This document shows, in pieces, positions 19,701 through 28,458 of a DNA stretch of 60,533 nucleotides; the stretch's first letter is position 1; each line of letters begins with the position of its first letter. The notes below the pieces were generated by a model that did no database searches, had not been told where the DNA came from, and worked only from the letters and a program-made list of their open reading frames with translations. Source of the DNA: a virus; the IMG/VR virus record IMGVR_UViG_3300009130_001666, positions 1 through 60,533 of that record. The stretch is one strand, 5' to 3'. A program made the position numbers and the translations under genes.

Positions 19701-21672
19701 TGCGTCTCCTTTTGTTTTGGGCAGCACTACAGACGATGATGGTGCTTATGTGTTGTCTCTCGACGGCATCCTTGACGCAACCAACATTCTTTCTTTCGGC
19801 ATCGACGGTGTTGCAAATGGAGACAGTCTGGTGATTAAGATCGAAGCAGATGCTGCTTGGGCAGGAACAATTGACAGAATTCAGGTTGTATTCGGTGCCG
19901 GAACAGGGACCACCCCGTCTGAAGCACCTGACCTTGACGATATCGACATCAACGACGATGGTGTGGATGCCAAACTCTCATTCGGCACATCAAAACCAAT
20001 CACAGGGTACGAAAGTGTCACGACGAGCACAGGACATGCGGCAACAGACCTCAACAATATTTTCTCAAACACTGGAGACATTGCAGGGATCTTCAACGGT
20101 TCTGTCGTCATGGACGGGGAATTAAATGAAGATGTTCCATCAAATGGCACAAGTTATGTTGCGAACTCTTTCAACGATGCAGTTGTGGGAACATTGAAGC
20201 TGGAGGTTAACGGCACAGTTGTCCACACAGTGGATCTAACAAATCCTGCAGTTGGAACGGGATCTCCCGGAGCAGGAAGTTATTCCACCCTCAACCCCAA
20301 TGGTTCTGGGTTCACAAATCTTAGTGAATATGCTTATGCGATATATTCAGGCAACAGTGTTCCAGATTACACAAAAAATTACAGAACGGGTAAGTACCAA
20401 GTTGGTCTAGCAGATCAAGTAAATGGTTGGAACTATGCTCGTGTAATTCATTCAAAAACCTCGGGCGACATAGAAACAAATTATGTAGAATGGGTGAACG
20501 ACGACAACTCTGATGCTCTGACTGCTTCGGACGTTGTTCTCGATAACTTTAACGGTTCGTCATTTTACTCCTTGTCCGGCGTTAGATACTTCACTTCCTG
20601 TTCTTCATCTTATCACTACTCAGCAGATAACGTCTACAAGAACGTTTATTACAAAAACAACGATGCCATCTCATTCCCGACGACAAACTACACAACGATT
20701 ACAGCCGTCCGTGCCTCGGGGACACTGACAGCAGCATCCGCAGTTGCCCTGCCGCCACTGTCAACAACAACAGACTCGCAGAACGGCACACTCCACATTA
20801 CAGGCACGGTATCTTTTGATCCTTCTGAGTCGCTGGTTGGCACATACGCAAGCGCGACACACACAGTCTCTGTTAATTCAAGAGTCAAGCACCCGTTGAA
20901 ATCAAACCTCACGACGGCAACAAAAACAAAGAACAACTTCTTGGTATATCAGGGATCAGAAACAGGAGACATTAACAGTCACGAGCACATGGACGGAGAA
21001 GAATATAGAATCCAATCAGGATCCTACGATGCTCAGTCCGATGTCACAGACGTTGCAAGCACGTGGGACTCAACAGTCAGCGTGAACAACACTGCCAGCG
21101 CAGGATATGCTAACGGACTCCTTCTTTATTCAGAGAAACTTATTTCCCCAACCAAGGGCGCACTGACTGGTGACTTCCGCTCAGTCGACGATGGCGGCGT
21201 ATGTCAGGCACCCTCTGGAAATCCAGACTACTCGACACTTACGAATTCAACCCGCGAATACTATCGCTATTTCCAGTCCAGTCAAGTCGGCGACGTCTCG
21301 CTCGCCACTGTCACTATTTATGGCGATGCCAACCTTGTGGCAAAAGGCGGAGCATTTAACCTCGGAACTCCGGGGGCAAACAAAGACATTCATATAGAAG
21401 TTAAGATTCCCGGAGACACTGGTTGGTTAGATCTGGCACGTCCTGCTTCCGTATCCGAAGACATCACTCAGGATGTCGGTGGGTTCAACGGCGGCGGAAC
21501 AGATGTGGACCAAACAATCGATTCTGGTGGAACATCTTACGGAATCAACTTCAGAACAGCAACTCTCAACGGAACTTCAGGCGGCACTGCAGACTATTTA
21601 GTAATAAGGGTTACTGCCCACGAAGACTGGACAGGACACCTAGAGAGAATTTCTTTTACTTATGGGACATAA
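16789..21672 (+). CDS. Giant neck/appendage protein made of two duplicated domain pairs
   Basis: 1627 residues; GTG start at 16789 behind AGGAGG (16774-16780 region). Residues about 8-165 and 210-368 are two copies of one domain (PPPPLFTG; LYGEAVNKTFLPP; GID.KS; FHKRRL.EDQNLFVREGD; GQPR.LFG; RAR.G.F). This domain resembles a conserved neck/tail-connector family of T4-like phages (possibly gp14-like). Residues about 493-1040 and 1052-1627 are two copies of a second, beta-rich region (KLSFG.S; NGSGF; VEWVND or VQWVND; Y.N.YY/YS). Between the pairs lies a short fibre-like linker (GTQFNMKTL, DITLTSDSNEITISVSS). It is probably a connector with a large external appendage. No catalytic motif was seen. 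Confidence 0.65.
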   Translation: MSENKWEQPDAPPPPLFTGNKEKDLVKQVTDEVIERVIGVSVLYYPISLKHSQYHPLYGEAVNKTFLPPVKVDVLAEWEGEQTDTTGFGIDKKSSVTLHFHKRRLTEDQNLFVREGDFIQYGEQKYEITSLGQPRQLFGQPEAKIEIVAKCVRARDGAFPSDTYAEADDDDPRLTAPACDPVEEIRVLTGDVRSHGGSGEQPCAEEYERPGTPPPPLFTGKKETNLVKQVNDELLERVVGQQIVYFPVSVPHSNFHELYGEAVNKTFLPPIRVFASVDWKGSDTTTSNYGIDRKSAIDVKFHKRRLSEDQNLFVREGDYVLYGNILYEIATVGQPRLLFGKIDEKFEVVASCIRAREGIFRLSEIPGALGDFDLDSVTACDNAELVSVSDGVDNTMANVGTGEGVFKNKTGTQFNMKTLIAGQDITLTSDSNEITISVSSSGPVAGIIGEAEDGSYTDGIFTDFLPSTPIGVAIDRFNEILKILAPSPAPDVSRLNATTLAGVSTKLSFGASNAIAGYIDVSSIGSFSAIDASETYESETSGSDFRRGTYDGTSNIEGVVNFHVDDDTYDNAVNNYPEDSFGNATTGSLELYLNGVLLHTIDLSSPSIGTGTPGSGTGTHLNTNGSGFIDVSEADSAEDRSGNLFNIFQHRTANYIIDTSDQTDGLNYVEVKHSGSWGYKTTNHVQWVNDSNANALTAATPRFANETGTGSKFLSGVEYFTGGTADYLVVVNNAYRNVYSTQDITFTTSNCSIAPIPFPELNTGAGEDETKQLHITGSATLTDSESLGGSINASVNVAHPLKADLSSGGSATLDGILIYDVAGSSTNLLETFNEETYRLASGDYDNQAAITAGAWNSETHMLGADDHSNGLQMYDGALYSPVNTLNSGDFRDDADGGALRLAPAGNPDYSGVSGTRTFYRYFTNSTGETKRDISLTIEGDSTTIVTAGSSLDPSKIKVFVKIPGTTGFMDVASPFVLGSTTDDDGAYVLSLDGILDATNILSFGIDGVANGDSLVIKIEADAAWAGTIDRIQVVFGAGTGTTPSEAPDLDDIDINDDGVDAKLSFGTSKPITGYESVTTSTGHAATDLNNIFSNTGDIAGIFNGSVVMDGELNEDVPSNGTSYVANSFNDAVVGTLKLEVNGTVVHTVDLTNPAVGTGSPGAGSYSTLNPNGSGFTNLSEYAYAIYSGNSVPDYTKNYRTGKYQVGLADQVNGWNYARVIHSKTSGDIETNYVEWVNDDNSDALTASDVVLDNFNGSSFYSLSGVRYFTSCSSSYHYSADNVYKNVYYKNNDAISFPTTNYTTITAVRASGTLTAASAVALPPLSTTTDSQNGTLHITGTVSFDPSESLVGTYASATHTVSVNSRVKHPLKSNLTTATKTKNNFLVYQGSETGDINSHEHMDGEEYRIQSGSYDAQSDVTDVASTWDSTVSVNNTASAGYANGLLLYSEKLISPTKGALTGDFRSVDDGGVCQAPSGNPDYSTLTNSTREYYRYFQSSQVGDVSLATVTIYGDANLVAKGGAFNLGTPGANKDIHIEVKIPGDTGWLDLARPASVSEDITQDVGGFNGGGTDVDQTIDSGGTSYGINFRTATLNGTSGGTADYLVIRVTAHEDWTGHLERISFTYGT

Positions 21673-21681
21673 TTATAATTT

Positions 21682-23040
21682 ATGGCAGGCAAATCTAATA
21701 TAACAGCGACCCTATTTTCGCAAAAGAAACTGCTTGGTCGAGCACACACTTCAAATCTGAAGTCCGATGCCCAAGAAGCAATCCCTTCAGGCATTCAGAT
21801 CGCTGCGCATACAATCTTCGGGCAAGAGATTCCAGAAAATCCAGTACAACAGTTGTATCTCCCACAGAGTGCGTCTGCAGGTGGTGCATCGACAGTTGAA
21901 TACGTAGACTTCATTGTACAACCAATCGGCGGCACTTCTTATGATGCCAACACCGGATCTTTCGGCAACGTTGGTTTCGGCGGCGGTGACGAGGAGACCT
22001 CTGCAGGTACTCACGGATACAAGTTGGTTATGACTGGCAACTACGAGCAATTGTCCCTAAACCCAAAGCGCGGCAATGGATACTTTGATAACGGTCGAAT
22101 TGTCTATGAGACTCTGGGCAAGACACAATTGGTGCCACCAAACTTTTCCAACCAGGCAGCAAACCCATATTTCTTAAAGATGTACAAGGGCGACCCGTCA
22201 GATCCCACAAACGAGATCACATCACTGGATGAGACAGATTGGCAGATAGATTATTATAGCGGTATCATCTTTATTCAGGATTATCGTGCTGACCGAGTGC
22301 CGACCCATGCAAGAGGTTTCTTGTATGTAGGAAACATGACAGGAGAACTGACGCTCTCTGGCAGCAATGGCGGCGGCGGAGGAGGAGACGATCACTCTAG
22401 TGGTGTCACCTTCCCTCAATTGACCACAGCGCAAAGAGACAACCTGGGCGTAACAACGAACGGCACAATGATTTTTAATATTGATGAGGATGCCTTCCAG
22501 TATTATCAAGACGGAGTGTGGGAAGAACTTTCTACATCCACAACCACCACAACCGTTAATGTTGCAGGTGTTGGATCGGGTATCCTCACTCTTACAGACG
22601 ATGGTCCCAGTGGTTCAAACCGAGCACTGTTGCAAGAGTACGCAACCAATCCACTTGACTACGTTGGTAAGACACTTTATCTGGCGAACACAGCACAGAG
22701 TCCTGTCGCTCCGTTCGTGATTGGTTCCAAGTTTTACTTTAACGAGGGCGGCATTTGGCACCCCTCTCACTTCTTCAGTTCCAACACACCTTCTGGTCCA
22801 TCCAGTCCAAGTGCGTTCCCGGACGTGCAAGATATTCTAACTCTAGATGCAAACCGTGCTGAAGACAGGGCAATCCTGACTGGATTGACACAAAACTCAG
22901 GATCTTATGCTGGGCGTGCTATTTACTTAGTGAGCACCGGCAGCGGTGCAATTGGCGAATTTATCCATGAGCAAAAATACTACTTTAATGAAGCAGGCGT
23001 ATGGTTCGTAAGTAACTTCTACGCAAAAGGGGGCCCATAG
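21682..23040 (+). CDS. Neck/appendage structural protein with two aromatic modules
   Basis: 452 residues. Residues 1-215 form a domain with GRAHTS, VEYVDFIV, YFDNGRIVYE and WQIDYYSGIIFIQDY, resembling conserved virion proteins of the T4-like neck region; I do not recognise a T4 number. Gly-rich GGGGGGDDHSSG marks a flexible hinge. Residues about 327-366 and 409-450 are two copies of the aromatic module also found in the tail fibres (KTLYLA, KFYFNEGGIW; RAIYLVS, KYYFNEAGVW). ATG at 21682 lacks an obvious Shine-Dalgarno, so translation may couple to the preceding gene ending 10 bases upstream. Its shared module links this protein to the fibres, perhaps as a whisker or collar. Confidence 0.6.
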   Translation: MAGKSNITATLFSQKKLLGRAHTSNLKSDAQEAIPSGIQIAAHTIFGQEIPENPVQQLYLPQSASAGGASTVEYVDFIVQPIGGTSYDANTGSFGNVGFGGGDEETSAGTHGYKLVMTGNYEQLSLNPKRGNGYFDNGRIVYETLGKTQLVPPNFSNQAANPYFLKMYKGDPSDPTNEITSLDETDWQIDYYSGIIFIQDYRADRVPTHARGFLYVGNMTGELTLSGSNGGGGGGDDHSSGVTFPQLTTAQRDNLGVTTNGTMIFNIDEDAFQYYQDGVWEELSTSTTTTTVNVAGVGSGILTLTDDGPSGSNRALLQEYATNPLDYVGKTLYLANTAQSPVAPFVIGSKFYFNEGGIWHPSHFFSSNTPSGPSSPSAFPDVQDILTLDANRAEDRAILTGLTQNSGSYAGRAIYLVSTGSGAIGEFIHEQKYYFNEAGVWFVSNFYAKGGP

Positions 23041-23862
23041 ATGCCGGAGAAGAAAAAAGAAAACGTCTTAACTCTTGAACCTTCCACAGTTGAAACAGTC
23101 GATATGTCTGTTTTTGAGTGGGTGAATGAGGACATGGATCTGCACACGACCACAAACAGGGGTTTCAAGAAGGTCCCAGTGATTTGGGTGTCCGCAGAAA
23201 GAGCATTTCAGTCCAAGAGATCGAAAGAGATGAGAGATAAAGAGGGTGCATTGATTCTTCCATTGGTGTCTGTAGAAAGAACTGCTTTTAACAAGGAGAC
23301 CAACAGCAAGAATCGACGCATTGGTGGCAACTTGCTTCCTGTCGATGACGAGAGAGGCGGGTCCTTCACGATCACAAGACAGGTCAAACAGGACAAGACA
23401 TCTAACTTTGCAAATGCGGATTCTGCAAGGACTCGTGGACAAATAAATTTTCCGAGGAAGAACGAAAAGATCGTTTATGAAACAATCTCTATTCCTCTCC
23501 CTGTTTATGTTAATGTAGAGTATGCTATCAAATTAAGAACAGAGTATCAACAGCAAATGAACGACCTTGTTCAACCATTTCTAACCAAGACCGGCAACAT
23601 CAATTATTTCATTCTGGAAAAAGACGGTCACAAGTACGAAGCATTCATCGACGGTTCTCTTGCCTCCACAAGTAACGTCGAGCAAATGGGCGAAGATGAG
23701 AGAATGTATGAGACCGAAATCAAACTTCGAGTCCTGGCATATCTCGTTGGAGAAGGGCCAAATCAGGATCAACCAAAGGTTGTTCGCCGCGAAAATGCAG
23801 TAGAGGTTAAAATCCCAAGAGAAAGAACCATTTTGACTGACGACGACTTGGACTTATTGTAA
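23041..23862 (+). CDS. Tail terminator/sheath stabiliser (gp15-like)
   Basis: 273 residues. Segments follow the order of T4 gp15: VPVIWVSAERAF near residue 40, ILPLVSVERTAF near 75, a strand-helix unit (SIPLPVYVNVEYAIKL, QMNDLVQPF) near 155-190, and YETEIKLRVLAYLVG near 225. T4 gp15 caps the tail and holds the contracted sheath; the location directly before the sheath gene supports this role. The start codon abuts the previous stop (TAGATG), with GGGGG a few bases upstream. The assignment comes from remembered family patterns, not an alignment. Confidence 0.65.
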   Translation: MPEKKKENVLTLEPSTVETVDMSVFEWVNEDMDLHTTTNRGFKKVPVIWVSAERAFQSKRSKEMRDKEGALILPLVSVERTAFNKETNSKNRRIGGNLLPVDDERGGSFTITRQVKQDKTSNFANADSARTRGQINFPRKNEKIVYETISIPLPVYVNVEYAIKLRTEYQQQMNDLVQPFLTKTGNINYFILEKDGHKYEAFIDGSLASTSNVEQMGEDERMYETEIKLRVLAYLVGEGPNQDQPKVVRRENAVEVKIPRERTILTDDDLDLL

Positions 23863-23984
23863 AAAACCCCATTTAAATAACAGAAAAAACACTTTTTTTT
23901 CTTTTGAATATTTAAAATACTATTTAATATGGTATATAATAGGCACTATAGTGCTTGAAACGCCCTCAAAAGGAGATCGCCAAA
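23863..23984 (+). promoter_or_regulatory. Region before the sheath gene: CTATTTA, TATAAT, palindrome
   Basis: After an A/T-rich stretch come CTATTTAATA at 23920, TATAAT at 23935-23940 without a good -35, and a perfect 12-bp palindrome GCACTATAGTGC at 23943-23954. AGGAG at 23971-23975 sets the start at 23985. A late promoter here is likely. Confidence 0.45.
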
Positions 23985-26702
23985 ATGTCAGAAAAGAAAT
24001 TTAGATTTGTATCCCCCGGAATTTTCTTAAATGAAATTGATAATTCCTTACTACCAAGACAACCAGAAGATGTAGGACCAGTAGTTATCGGTCGTACTCA
24101 GAGAGGACCTGCAATGCGTCCTGTCAAGGTTAATTCATTCTTGGAATTTACCGAACTCTTCGGTTCACCAGTACCTGGTGGCGAAGGTGGAGACGTTTGG
24201 CGTAATGGAAATAGAACAACTCCAATGTATGCCACATATGCAGCACGTGCATGGTTGAGAAACGGAAGTCCTTTGACTGTTGTCAGAACTCTCGGCTCCC
24301 AAGCAGACCAAGGTGCTCTTCCTGCAGGTGAAGCAGGTTGGCAAGTTGGAACAGATTCCTATGGTTTGTTCGTTTGCGCAAGCGGTTCCGGTTCTATGAC
24401 TGGTACTATGGCAGCGATTTTCTATCTCGATGCAAGTTCCTCCTTTCAGCTCTCTGGAAATCAGGTTAGCGGCGGTGCAACCACTGCAGCAGCAACCCTC
24501 ATCGAGAGTCAGGGTGCTAATTACGAATTCAAAGCAGTCGTTAGCGACGGCGTAACACCCACAAACATTGTGTTTAACTTGAACCCAGGTTCTAGCAAGT
24601 ACATCAGAAAAGTGTTCAACACGAACCCAACTCTTCTCGGAGCAGAGACCCCAACTGGCGAAGCAAAGACTTACTTCTTGGGCGAGTCCTTCGAAAGAAA
24701 CGTATCAGACGTTCTTACTGCGGCAAATGCTGACGCTGCATTGTCGGGCGGAGCATATGCCTACATTGCCAAGTTGACAAACGGCGGAGACAGAAAAGGT
24801 TCAGACTTCGCAGCAACAAACGCATCGACCGGAATGGTTGTTGCCCAGCACACTGGCGAAGCAGGCGACTTTACAACAACAGGTCTCAAAGACTTGTTCC
24901 GCTTAGAAGCAATCGATTCTGGTGAGCATGCGAATGCTAACATTAAGATCTCCATCTCAGACATCAAGGCATCTTCCAACGAAGACGTGAATCCTTACGG
25001 TTCCTTCACTGTTGAAGTTCGTGCCGCAAATGATACGGATGCTCGCAAGAAGGTTTTGGAAACATTTACAAACTGTAACTTGAACCATGAATCCCCTGAT
25101 TACATCGCTGCAAAGATCGGCGACAAGTATGCAGATTGGAGCGATGCAGATTCTCGCTTCATCGAGTATGGTGACTATGACAACAAGTCCAGTTACATCC
25201 GTGTTGCAGATATCGCAACAATTAACAACAAATCCTTGTTGCCTTTCGGTTTCCGTGGTCCTCAGACCTACATCGGTCATGAAGTTGACACTTCCGGAAC
25301 AATTTCGGGCGACAACAATTTGATTAACGAAGGTTCAATCAGCGCAGGTGCTGTTCCTTTGTCTATCTCCGGTCCAAAACACGCACTTCGTGTTAGCAGT
25401 TCGGACGGTGGATTGACTGACCCAACAGCAGCTTACTTCGGTGCTGACATGTCAAAGGAATCTGGAAAGGGTTTTGAAAAGTCTAACATTGACTTGAATA
25501 GACTTTTGCCAGAAATCGCAGCAAATCAAAAGGCAGACTCTTTCGTGTTTACCTTGGACAACCTGAAGCGCATCACTATCGAAGGTGAAGAAAGTCCCCA
25601 TGTTGCTCACGTTGAAGGTTCCCGCCTCGCAGGTGATTCCCTGAACAGCACTGGCACAGATGACTATCAGAACGTCCTCGACGCAGGTTTCAACAAATTC
25701 ACAATGCCTATGGTTGGCGGATTCGACGGATTCGACGTAACTGAAGCAGATCCTTTGAGAAACGGTTTGATGACTGGCGACGAACGTTCCAGTTCCCCAG
25801 TGAACACTCTCAAGAGAGCAATCAACATGGTTTCTGACCCAGAGCTCATCGAGATGAACTTGGCATGTGTTCCTGGTATCACTGCTCCTGCAATTACCAA
25901 TCACTTGGTTGACACTTGTGAACGTCGCGCAGACGCACTTGCTATCATCGACCTCGAAGGTGGATACCAACCTGCTCACGAGAGTTCCTCTGGTGCGGTT
26001 GTTGGTTCTGCCAAATCCGTCGTCACAGAAGCAAAGACTCGCGCAATGAACACAAGTTACGCATGTGCTTATCACCCCTGGATTCAGTCCAAGGACGAGT
26101 TTGGCAGCGGAAAGATGTTGTGGTTACCACCTTCTATCGCAGCACTCGGTACTTTCGCAAGCACTGACAGAAACTCTGCACCTTGGTTTGCCCCCGCAGG
26201 TTTTACTCGCGGCGGATTGACAGACGGTTCAGCAGGTATCCCAGTTTCTGGTGTTCGTGAGCACTTGACTCGCAAGATGAGAGACAGTCTCTACGAAAAC
26301 AACATTAACCCAATCGCTAAGTTCCCCGCAGAAGGTATCGTTATCTTCGGTCAGAAGACTCTTCAAGCATCCGATTCGGCACTTGACAGAGTAAACGTCC
26401 GCAGATTGATGCTCCACGTGAAAAAGGGAATTTCCAGAATCGCATCCACGTTGCTGTTCGACCAAAACCTAGACGTGACTTGGGAGAGGTTTTCTTCTCA
26501 AGCAAACGGTTTCTTGGCAGACGTTCAATCACGCCTCGGTCTTACTGAGTTTAGAGTTGTTTTGGATGAAACCACGACAACTGCAGATTTAGTTGACAGA
26601 AACACAATGTATGCTAAAGTATTCTTGAAACCAGCAAGATCTATCGAATTTATCGCTGTTGATTTTGTTATTCAGAAAACCGGAGCATCATTCGACGATT
26701 AA
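23985..26702 (+). CDS. Contractile tail sheath protein (gp18-like)
   Basis: 905 residues. The N-terminus (RFVSPGIFLNEID, VGPVVIGRTQRGPAMRPVKV, F.ELFGSPVPGGEGGDVWRNGN, YAARAWLRNG) is the hallmark of T4-like tail sheaths. The C-terminal third carries the other conserved part (GIPVSGVREHLTRKMRDSL, INPIAKFPAEGIVIFGQKT, NVRRLMLHVKKGI, FEN-like ARSIEFIAVDFVI). The middle is a large variable, surface-exposed region. The protein is larger than T4 gp18 (659), so it probably has extra outer domains. An upstream in-frame ATG at 23955 is less likely because AGGAG (23971-23975) serves the ATG at 23985. Confidence 0.93.
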   Translation: MSEKKFRFVSPGIFLNEIDNSLLPRQPEDVGPVVIGRTQRGPAMRPVKVNSFLEFTELFGSPVPGGEGGDVWRNGNRTTPMYATYAARAWLRNGSPLTVVRTLGSQADQGALPAGEAGWQVGTDSYGLFVCASGSGSMTGTMAAIFYLDASSSFQLSGNQVSGGATTAAATLIESQGANYEFKAVVSDGVTPTNIVFNLNPGSSKYIRKVFNTNPTLLGAETPTGEAKTYFLGESFERNVSDVLTAANADAALSGGAYAYIAKLTNGGDRKGSDFAATNASTGMVVAQHTGEAGDFTTTGLKDLFRLEAIDSGEHANANIKISISDIKASSNEDVNPYGSFTVEVRAANDTDARKKVLETFTNCNLNHESPDYIAAKIGDKYADWSDADSRFIEYGDYDNKSSYIRVADIATINNKSLLPFGFRGPQTYIGHEVDTSGTISGDNNLINEGSISAGAVPLSISGPKHALRVSSSDGGLTDPTAAYFGADMSKESGKGFEKSNIDLNRLLPEIAANQKADSFVFTLDNLKRITIEGEESPHVAHVEGSRLAGDSLNSTGTDDYQNVLDAGFNKFTMPMVGGFDGFDVTEADPLRNGLMTGDERSSSPVNTLKRAINMVSDPELIEMNLACVPGITAPAITNHLVDTCERRADALAIIDLEGGYQPAHESSSGAVVGSAKSVVTEAKTRAMNTSYACAYHPWIQSKDEFGSGKMLWLPPSIAALGTFASTDRNSAPWFAPAGFTRGGLTDGSAGIPVSGVREHLTRKMRDSLYENNINPIAKFPAEGIVIFGQKTLQASDSALDRVNVRRLMLHVKKGISRIASTLLFDQNLDVTWERFSSQANGFLADVQSRLGLTEFRVVLDETTTTADLVDRNTMYAKVFLKPARSIEFIAVDFVIQKTGASFDD

Positions 26703-26754
26703 TCGGGTAGCAACTAATTATTTATGAAATTGACTCATAAGGAGAACTTTTAAA

Positions 26755-27321
26755 ATGACATTCTGGACACAAAAGGCATTAGACCCAAAAAGAGCGTTTA
26801 AATTTAGAATCTTGATCGGTTCCACCGCTGCTGGTCAATTGACATCCAACATCGCTTGGATGGCAACCCAGGCAGACAAACCAAGATTCACAGTGAGCAA
26901 CACTCAGCATAGGTATCTTAATCACACATTCAACTATCCTGGTCGAGTGGAATGGGAGGCAGTTAATCTTACACTTGTTGATCCTGCTTCTCCCGACGCT
27001 GCAGCGGAAACAATGAAAATTCTTCAGGCAATGGGATATGAAGTTCCGAACAATGCCAACGAAAAAATGAACATCATTTCAAAGAAAGATGCAGTCGATG
27101 CCCTAACTTCTATCAAGGTCCAGCAACTCGGAGAGGATAGTCAGACTGTCATCGAAGAGTGGACTCTGAACAACGCATGGATTGAGGGAGCAACCTTCAG
27201 TCAGTTGAGTTATGAGTCTGAAGACTTGAGCACGATTGAGTTAGTAGTAAGGTTTGACTGGGCATCCTATAGCGGCGGTCCTGGTACTACTTCCTACTTC
27301 ACATCAGGGCAACAAGGGTAG
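26755..27321 (+). CDS. Tail tube protein (gp19-like)
   Basis: 188 residues, close to T4 gp19 (163). It contains the typical start (DPKRAFKFRILI), a strand with WMATQADKPRFTVSNTQHRY, NHTFNYPGRVEWEAVNLTLVD, an LTSIKVQQLGEDSQTVIEEW segment, and the closing ELVVRFDWASY. The protein forms hexameric rings stacked inside the sheath. It follows the sheath gene by 52 bases, with AAGGAGAAC before the ATG. The same gene order is found in T4. Confidence 0.92.
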   Translation: MTFWTQKALDPKRAFKFRILIGSTAAGQLTSNIAWMATQADKPRFTVSNTQHRYLNHTFNYPGRVEWEAVNLTLVDPASPDAAAETMKILQAMGYEVPNNANEKMNIISKKDAVDALTSIKVQQLGEDSQTVIEEWTLNNAWIEGATFSQLSYESEDLSTIELVVRFDWASYSGGPGTTSYFTSGQQG

Positions 27322-27346
27322 TCATACATAAAGAAAAGAGGTTTAT

Positions 27347-28382
27347 ATGACATCAAGGAATAACAATGATCGCTTCAAAGCAGGCGATCAGGAGAATTCC
27401 TCTCAGGACAGCAAATCAAATACTAACAGTTTGTTGTCCTTTTCTGTTCCAACAGAATTCGTTGATCTTCCATCCAAGGGTTTATATTACCCCGAAGGTC
27501 ACTCTTTGCACAATGTGTCACAAGTAGAAATCAGACACATGACGGCAAAAGAAGAGGATATTCTCGCAAATCAAAGTTTATTAAAAAGCGGAAAGGCAAT
27601 AGATAGAATGCTTCAAAATGTGATTCTAACGCCTGACGTGGATATTACAGATCTCCTCACAGGAGACAAGAATGCCATTACAGTGGCAGCAAGAATCACA
27701 GGATATGGTCCAGAGTATTCTGTAGATGTTACTTGCCCCGCATGTGGCACAAAGCAAAAGAAGTCTTTTGATCTAAGCAATTCTAAGATCGTTGGTGCTT
27801 CTTTTGATAGAGACACAATTAACGAAAAACTAGAAGGAATCAACGTCACAGACAGAGGTACCTTTAAAGTAACACTTCCGGCATCCAACTTCGAAGCAGA
27901 ATTTAGAATGTTGACGGGCAAGGATGAGGAAAAAGTAGAAAGTTTCGCAAACAGAGCAACAAATTCAGAAAAAGGTTCTCTTCTTGTGGATACAATCTCT
28001 TATATGCTGGTAAGCGTCCAGGACGTGACCGACTACTCTCAGATTAGAGAGTTCGTTGAGAACATGCCAGCAAAGGATTCAAAGTATCTCAGAAACCTCT
28101 ACGCAAAACTCAAACCAGATATTGATTTGACACAGGAGTTCGTCTGTCGCGATTGCAAACACGAACAGGACCTAGAGGTTCCTATTACCGCCGAGTTTTT
28201 TTGGCCTCAATCCTGAATACATTGAGTCCGTCTATGAGGAAATGTTTTCTCTAAAGTATTACGGTAACTGGAGTTTCGCTGAGGCATACACTTTGCCAGT
28301 CCAGATCCGACGGTGGTTTTTGAAAAGACTTAAGAAACAAAAAGAAGATGAGGCAGAAGCTGCCGATCCAAAGCGACGCTAA
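27347..28382 (+). CDS. Baseplate hub assembly protein (gp26/gp51-like), probable +1 frameshift product
   Basis: The zero-frame product is 289 residues and stops at TGA 28214-28216. A downstream extension in the +1 frame (28203-28382, 59 residues, starting GLNPEYIESVYEEMF and containing YYGNWSF.EAYTLP) has coding character but no start codon of its own at its beginning. Joined at the T7 run 28196-28202, the product would be 344 residues. The N-terminal part has VPTEFVDLPSKGLYYP and HMTAKEEDIL, matching the T4 baseplate gp26/gp51 family as I recall it. Two CxxC pairs (CPAC near 130, CRDC near 267) suggest a zinc site. It probably acts as a chaperone for the baseplate hub. Confidence 0.7.
28196..28202 (+). 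promoter_or_regulatory. Candidate +1 ribosomal frameshift site
   Basis: Seven consecutive T residues are read GAG TTT TTT TGG in frame zero. A Phe-tRNA on the second TTT can re-pair perfectly one base on, after which GGC begins the conserved-looking extension. The zero-frame stop follows only four codons later. Transcriptional slippage on the T run is an alternative. Confidence 0.6.
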
Positions 28383-28458
28383 GATGAAGTTTGCCTTCAT
28401 TTTGGTGTCGTTTACTATTTATTAAATGAAATTTTATCTTTCCCTCGGAGGCACGGAA

